A DNA stretch of 9,595 nucleotides, taken from Clostridiales bacterium UBA1380 (GTDB taxonomy: Bacteria; Bacillota; Clostridia; Oscillospirales; CAG-272). Made by a program: the position numbers and the translations under genes. The stretch lies in the NCBI GenBank assembly GCA_002305445.1, contig DBRA01000029.1:1-9595 (forward strand). The letters run 5' to 3'. Of the stretch, positions 6,238-9,595 are shown one piece after another. Position 1 is the stretch's first letter, and every line of letters begins with the position of its first letter. The notes beneath the pieces were generated by a model that had not been told where the DNA came from, searched no databases, and saw only the letters and a program-made list of their open reading frames with translations.

Positions 6238-7149
6238 TTATTCGAGATATTCGACCGCGTCGAGCGATCTTAGCATGCCCGTGTGCGACGATAATGTGAT
6301 CGACAGCTTTTTAAATCCGTTATTATAAAACATCACCTTTATATGCGAATCGAGCACCTCCGCTGCTCCTTCGCCGACCTTGTAACCGATCCGCTCGGCT
6401 ATTGCCGCTGCGCGGCGCTCGCATTCGTCTTCGTCGATAATGTTGCCGCCGCTTTCATTTTCCGTTACGAGCGCAGCCAGAAGCGGGCGCCCGTCCTCGG
6501 CCACCTGCACGAACGCGTTTCCGCAGTAGAAGGCATACGTCGGCGGGAACGTATCTGTTAAAGCTTTTTTCAAAGGCAGCCTGCCGCCGAACAGCGATTT
6601 TGCCGCCTTCTCCGCCTCCGCTGCGCCGACAGGCATGACGTTTTCGAGCGATGAAAACTGTTTCTTCTCCCTCTCGAGCGAGTCGCGCAATATATCGGTC
6701 TCTTTTTCGCAGATATCGTCCGCAGGAAGCGCAGCCGCTCTGTACGCTTTCGTAGCGGAGATAAGCGCGCCTTCGAACGCCTCGTTTTCGATGCTCGCCC
6801 CTTCGTCATCGCGCAGCGCCGACATCGCATACGACGAAACGGCGTTAAAATAAACGTACATCGAGTCGTGGGAGCCGCCGATAAATGCGAGCGCGGCCGT
6901 GCCCTTCTCCGCATACGCAAGAAGCGCGGCATATGTCGCTGGCGACGCATCACCGTCATCGAGACGATCTTCTATCCCGGCGATGTATTCGTACAGCATA
7001 TCGGCTGCGTTTTTCGACAGGTTGCTCTCGAGACGCTTTGCGCGCAGGTTCACGGCATATGACGATATGGCAAAATACACCGCGGCCGCTGCGCAGCACA
7101 CAAGTACGGCCGATAAAAATATCGCGGTCGACCTATATGCCTGCTTCAT
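6238..7149 (-). CDS. Membrane-anchored PepSY-like protein, remotely YpeB-like
   Basis: This 303-residue protein has one N-terminal transmembrane helix (about 9-31) and a large extracytoplasmic part. A helical region (about 35-175) with Leu/Ala-rich heptad-like stretches is followed by a C-terminal PepSY-like module (about 238-303), seen in the IIDEDECERRAAAIAERIGY helix and the closing strands ending SHTGMLRSLDAVEYLE. The layout (signal-anchor, helical domain, PepSY repeats) recalls YpeB, which in sporulating Firmicutes is produced with the germination lytic enzyme SleB. YpeB is about 450 residues with more than one PepSY repeat, and no sleB is adjacent, so this would be a shorter relative or an unrelated PepSY protein. 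The ATG has AAGGAG (7160-7165) ten bases upstream. It is divergent from the decarboxylase gene and lies upstream of the folT unit. I am sure of the gene and its topology, not of the YpeB link. Confidence 0.8.
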   Translation of the reverse strand: MKQAYRSTAIFLSAVLVCCAAAAVYFAISSYAVNLRAKRLESNLSKNAADMLYEYIAGIEDRLDDGDASPATYAALLAYAEKGTAALAFIGGSHDSMYVYFNAVSSYAMSALRDDEGASIENEAFEGALISATKAYRAAALPADDICEKETDILRDSLEREKKQFSSLENVMPVGAAEAEKAAKSLFGGRLPLKKALTDTFPPTYAFYCGNAFVQVAEDGRPLLAALVTENESGGNIIDEDECERRAAAIAERIGYKVGEGAAEVLDSHIKVMFYNNGFKKLSITLSSHTGMLRSLDAVEYLE

Positions 7150-7211
7150 CTTATCACGTCTCCTTTTTTGTTGATAATACTTAAATTAACATCTCGGCCG
7201 CGCGAGGATAT

Positions 7212-7240
7212 TTGACTTTAACTCAAATTTTTGATATAAT
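7212..7240 (+). promoter_or_regulatory. Sigma-A promoter for the decarboxylase-holB operon
   Basis: TTGACT (7212-7217) and TATAAT (7235-7240) are separated by 17 bases, with a TG extension at 7232-7233. The start near 7247 leaves a short leader that carries AAGGAGG at 7256-7262. In the opposite direction, toward the PepSY-like gene, only a TATTAT-like box (7174-7179) is visible, without a good -35. Confidence 0.85.
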
Positions 7241-7269
7241 TTATTATATTTATATAAGGAGGCGCGGCT

Positions 7270-8598
7270 TTGAACAGTCCCGTATACGTCGGTCTGAAAA
7301 AATATGCCGATACGGCAAAAGCGCGCTTCCATATGCCCGGGCACGCGGGAATCGCTTTCGGTTCGGCGCTCGACGCCGTACTTCCCTATGATGTTACGGA
7401 GCTGAGCGCGACGGACGATCTCCACGCGCCGGCTCCGGACGGCTTTTTCAATTCGCTTTCCGAAAAGTTCGCAGCCGTATCGCCCGGAAGCAAAGATGTA
7501 ATCATATCGTGCGCCGGATCGATGTCGCTTATTCAGGCGGCTGTCCTGTCGGCGGCGCGGCGATCCAAAGCGCCGTTTATCTGCGAGCGCGCGGTCCATT
7601 TTTCCGTAGTCAACGCGCTTGCGCTTGCGGGAGCGGACGCTGTGTGGTTCGACGGCAAAGCAGAGTCTCTGCGGAGCTTGCTGTGCGGATGCGCCGCCGC
7701 CGTCGTCGTAACGTCGCCCGATTATTTCGGCGATCTGCGCGACATAAACGGTCTTGCCGATGTGTGCTCGGCAAATGAAGTCCCGCTTATCGTTGACGCG
7801 GCGCATGGCGCCCACCTCGACTGGTTCGAGCGCGGACGGCTGTCCGCGTCGGCGCGGCTCGACACGGGCGTTTCGCTCGTCGTGCAGTCGCTGCATAAAA
7901 CGCTTCCGGCGCTGACCGGTGCCGCCATTATGAAGTCGTGCGGTGATTTCTCGAGCGACGAGCTGTATTCGTCGCTCAGAATGACGGCGTCCTCGAGCCC
8001 TTCGTTTTTAATCGCCCTGTCTGCGTCCGAATGCGCCGCTTTTATGGAGCGTGAAGGCGAAAGCCGCCTGAGCGCGCTGCTCGGACGCGTCAGCGCCGCT
8101 AAAGACAAGCTGCGTTCGTTCGGTTATAATATACCCGGCGACGAAAACCGCGACCCGTTCAGGCTCGCGGTCGGCGTACCCTTTGCCGATCCGCGCGAGG
8201 CTGCCGAAGCGCTCTGCGCCGAAGGCGTATATTGCGAGTTCGCCGATTCCCGCGCCGTCGTTATAATACCGTCGCTGCTTCACGGCGACGCGGAGTTTGA
8301 GCTCATGACGCGCGCGTTCGAATCGTTCGCGAAATCAAACGCTTCTAAAAAGATCGAAACTGTATCATCCGACCAGCCGCGCTATACACAGCGTGAAAAG
8401 GTCATGTCGATTCGCGACGCGATGACGTCGCAGTTTGAAATGCTTGCGCCGGCCGACGCCGTCGGCCGCGTCTGCGCGCAACCGATATACAGCTATCCGC
8501 CCGGCATCGCCGAGTACGTGCCCGGCGAGCGAATCGACGGCGGCATATTATCGCTCGGTATAAAATCGGCGGCGGTCGTAAGGGAGAAACAGTCATGA
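7270..8598 (+). CDS. Orn/Lys/Arg decarboxylase family PLP enzyme (YaaO-like)
   Basis: This 442-residue pyridoxal-phosphate protein belongs to the fold-type I decarboxylases that convert arginine, lysine or ornithine to the matching polyamine precursor. Family marks are FHMPGHAG (20-27), YDVTELSATDDLHAP (40-54), CAGSM for the phosphate-binding loop (81-85), TSPDYFGDLRDI (148-159), DAAHGAH (176-182, with D176 facing the PLP ring nitrogen), and SLHKT (207-211) with the Schiff-base lysine K210. The C-terminal domain keeps YPPGIAEYVPGE, typical of the family. The start is TTG, seven bases after AAGGAGG. The length fits the short Gram-positive type lacking the N-terminal wing domain of E. coli enzymes. 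Adjacency to holB matches YaaO of the Bacillus tmk-holB neighbourhood. Substrate cannot be fixed from sequence; arginine is the common activity in SpeA-type relatives. Its last codon overlaps the holB start. Confidence 0.92.
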   Translation: MNSPVYVGLKKYADTAKARFHMPGHAGIAFGSALDAVLPYDVTELSATDDLHAPAPDGFFNSLSEKFAAVSPGSKDVIISCAGSMSLIQAAVLSAARRSKAPFICERAVHFSVVNALALAGADAVWFDGKAESLRSLLCGCAAAVVVTSPDYFGDLRDINGLADVCSANEVPLIVDAAHGAHLDWFERGRLSASARLDTGVSLVVQSLHKTLPALTGAAIMKSCGDFSSDELYSSLRMTASSSPSFLIALSASECAAFMEREGESRLSALLGRVSAAKDKLRSFGYNIPGDENRDPFRLAVGVPFADPREAAEALCAEGVYCEFADSRAVVIIPSLLHGDAEFELMTRAFESFAKSNASKKIETVSSDQPRYTQREKVMSIRDAMTSQFEMLAPADAVGRVCAQPIYSYPPGIAEYVPGERIDGGILSLGIKSAAVVREKQS

Positions 8599-9595
8599 CA
8601 GGAAGGCAGTATTTCCCTGATTTCTACGGTAACGAAAAGTTGTGCGCCATGCTAGGAGCCGACATTGAAAGCGGTCGGCTCGGCCATGCTTATATACTCG
8701 AGGGCGACCCGGGCACCGGCAAGCACACGCTCGCGCAGCAGATCGCCGCGGCAGACGCGTGCGAGTACAAAACCGACCGCTCGAAGCCGCTTCCCTGCGG
8801 TTCGTGCCTCTCCTGCCGCAAAATTTTGGGCGGCCAGTCGACAGATGTGACGCTTGTCGGCAGATCGTACAAGCAGGACGGCGAACGGGCTACGCTCGGC
8901 GTCGGCGTCGTGCGCGCTGTCAGGGATGAGCTGTGGCTCGCTCCGAACGAAAACGACAAGAAGTATTATATAATCGAAGATACCGACACTATGACTCCGC
9001 AGGCTCAGAACGCGCTGCTGCTTTCGCTTGAGGAACCGCCGCCGTTCGCGGTGTTTTTCCTGCTCGCCGAAGATGCATCGGCTCTTCTCGACACGGTACG
9101 CAGCCGCGCCCCGACGCTTCGCCTCCGCAAGCTTTCCGTGAAAGACATGGAGGCTGCGCTTACGGCCGTCAATAAAGCGGCCGCCCGCCTTGCGAAGGCA
9201 GACCCGGACAGGCTCGCGGCGATTATCAAATCGTCCGGCGGCTCTCTCGGAACGGCGCTTTCGCTTGTCGGCAGCCGTACCGATAAAACCGCGAAGCTCG
9301 CCGGAGATCACGCAATGATGCTCGTCGAAGCCGCGCTTGACGGAAACTCGGCTGCAGCTTTCAAGCTGCCATCGAAAAGGGACGAAATACTGCCGGTTAT
9401 CGATATAGCAATCGATATCTTAGGCGATCTCGTCTGCGCGCGCAGAGCGCCGGAAGGCTATGAATATCAATACTTTCAAAGCGCCGGCGACGCGAAAAAA
9501 TGCGCGTCCGGCAGGCAGCTCCAGCGCATCTGCATCGCCGCCGACGCATTCGTCGACGCGCGCGACAAGATAAAGCACAACGCCGCCATCCCGAC
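8595..9595 (+). CDS. holB: DNA polymerase III subunit delta-prime, 3' end beyond window
   Basis: The frame opens with ATG at 8595, overlapping the decarboxylase stop as ATGA, and stays open for 333 codons to the window edge, so the protein is incomplete. It is an AAA+ clamp-loader subunit. Walker A is EGDPGTGKHT (36-45), with His after the lysine instead of Ser/Thr, so nucleotide binding may be weak, as is common for delta-prime. A four-cysteine zinc module follows (C56, then CGSCLSC at C68, C71 and C74). The Walker B-like stretch is YYIIEDTDTM (124-133), followed by the very conserved AQNALLLSLEEPPP (137-150). The usual SRC motif reads SRA (170-172). The remaining part is the helical collar domain. 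A DnaX (tau/gamma) identity is less likely, given the cysteine spacing, the imperfect P-loop and the decarboxylase neighbour. In Bacillus the gene after holB is yaaT/ricT, which may follow here. Confidence 0.9.
   Translation, partial: MTGRQYFPDFYGNEKLCAMLGADIESGRLGHAYILEGDPGTGKHTLAQQIAAADACEYKTDRSKPLPCGSCLSCRKILGGQSTDVTLVGRSYKQDGERATLGVGVVRAVRDELWLAPNENDKKYYIIEDTDTMTPQAQNALLLSLEEPPPFAVFFLLAEDASALLDTVRSRAPTLRLRKLSVKDMEAALTAVNKAAARLAKADPDRLAAIIKSSGGSLGTALSLVGSRTDKTAKLAGDHAMMLVEAALDGNSAAAFKLPSKRDEILPVIDIAIDILGDLVCARRAPEGYEYQYFQSAGDAKKCASGRQLQRICIAADAFVDARDKIKHNAAIP

Noticed and set aside
7186..7896. 236-codon open frame on the minus strand
   Set aside because: It is antisense to the decarboxylase and to its promoter, with an Arg-rich composition typical of shadow frames.
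8652..9311. 219-codon open frame on the minus strand
   Set aside because: It lies fully inside holB on the opposite strand, its product is Arg-rich with no recognisable domain, and the plus-strand frame has strong AAA+ motifs.

Overview
The window looks like a chromosomal segment of a low- to mid-GC Gram-positive bacterium, most likely a Clostridia-class Bacillota from a gut-type lineage. The signs are purine-rich AGGAGG-type ribosome binding sites, frequent TTG starts, sigma-A promoters with extended -10 boxes, an ECF-type folate S component under a tetrahydrofolate (THF) riboswitch, a lipobox lipoprotein, a VanRS-like two-component pair, and an Orn/Lys/Arg decarboxylase next to holB, a neighbourhood known in Firmicutes (yaaO...holB in Bacillus subtilis). 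I see no mobile element, CRISPR array, rRNA or tRNA.

Left part, plus strand (1-4235). A stand-alone membrane family 2 glycosyltransferase (160-1344) is followed by a strong promoter (1409-1437). This drives an OmpR/VanR-type response regulator (1468-2175) and a translationally coupled, polytopic sensor histidine kinase (2150-4195). A hairpin terminator at 4199-4235 closes the operon. It is symmetric enough to stop transcription from both sides, because the next genes converge on it.

Middle part, minus strand (7149 down to 4355). A membrane-anchored protein with a PepSY-like C-terminus, remotely like the germination protein YpeB, comes first. Then a strong promoter (6160-6188) starts a leader containing a THF riboswitch (5982-6117) and an expression platform in which two CUCCC-containing repeats can mask the Shine-Dalgarno of folT. 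The folate transporter S component (folT, TTG start at 5886) has an unusual C-terminal extra membrane helix and Ser/Ala/Pro-rich tail. It is followed 35 bases later by a lipoprotein of unknown function, probably in the same folate-regulated transcript.

Right part, plus strand (7212-9595). A strong promoter drives an Orn/Lys/Arg decarboxylase-family PLP enzyme (TTG start at 7270). Its stop codon overlaps the start of holB, the DNA polymerase III delta-prime subunit, which runs off the window end. The tmk gene that lies between these two in Bacillus is absent here.

The most informative part of the window is the 350-base leader between folT and the YpeB-like gene: a recognisable THF aptamer with an enlarged P4 arm and a tandem-repeat expression platform that implies translational control of folate uptake and of the unknown lipoprotein.
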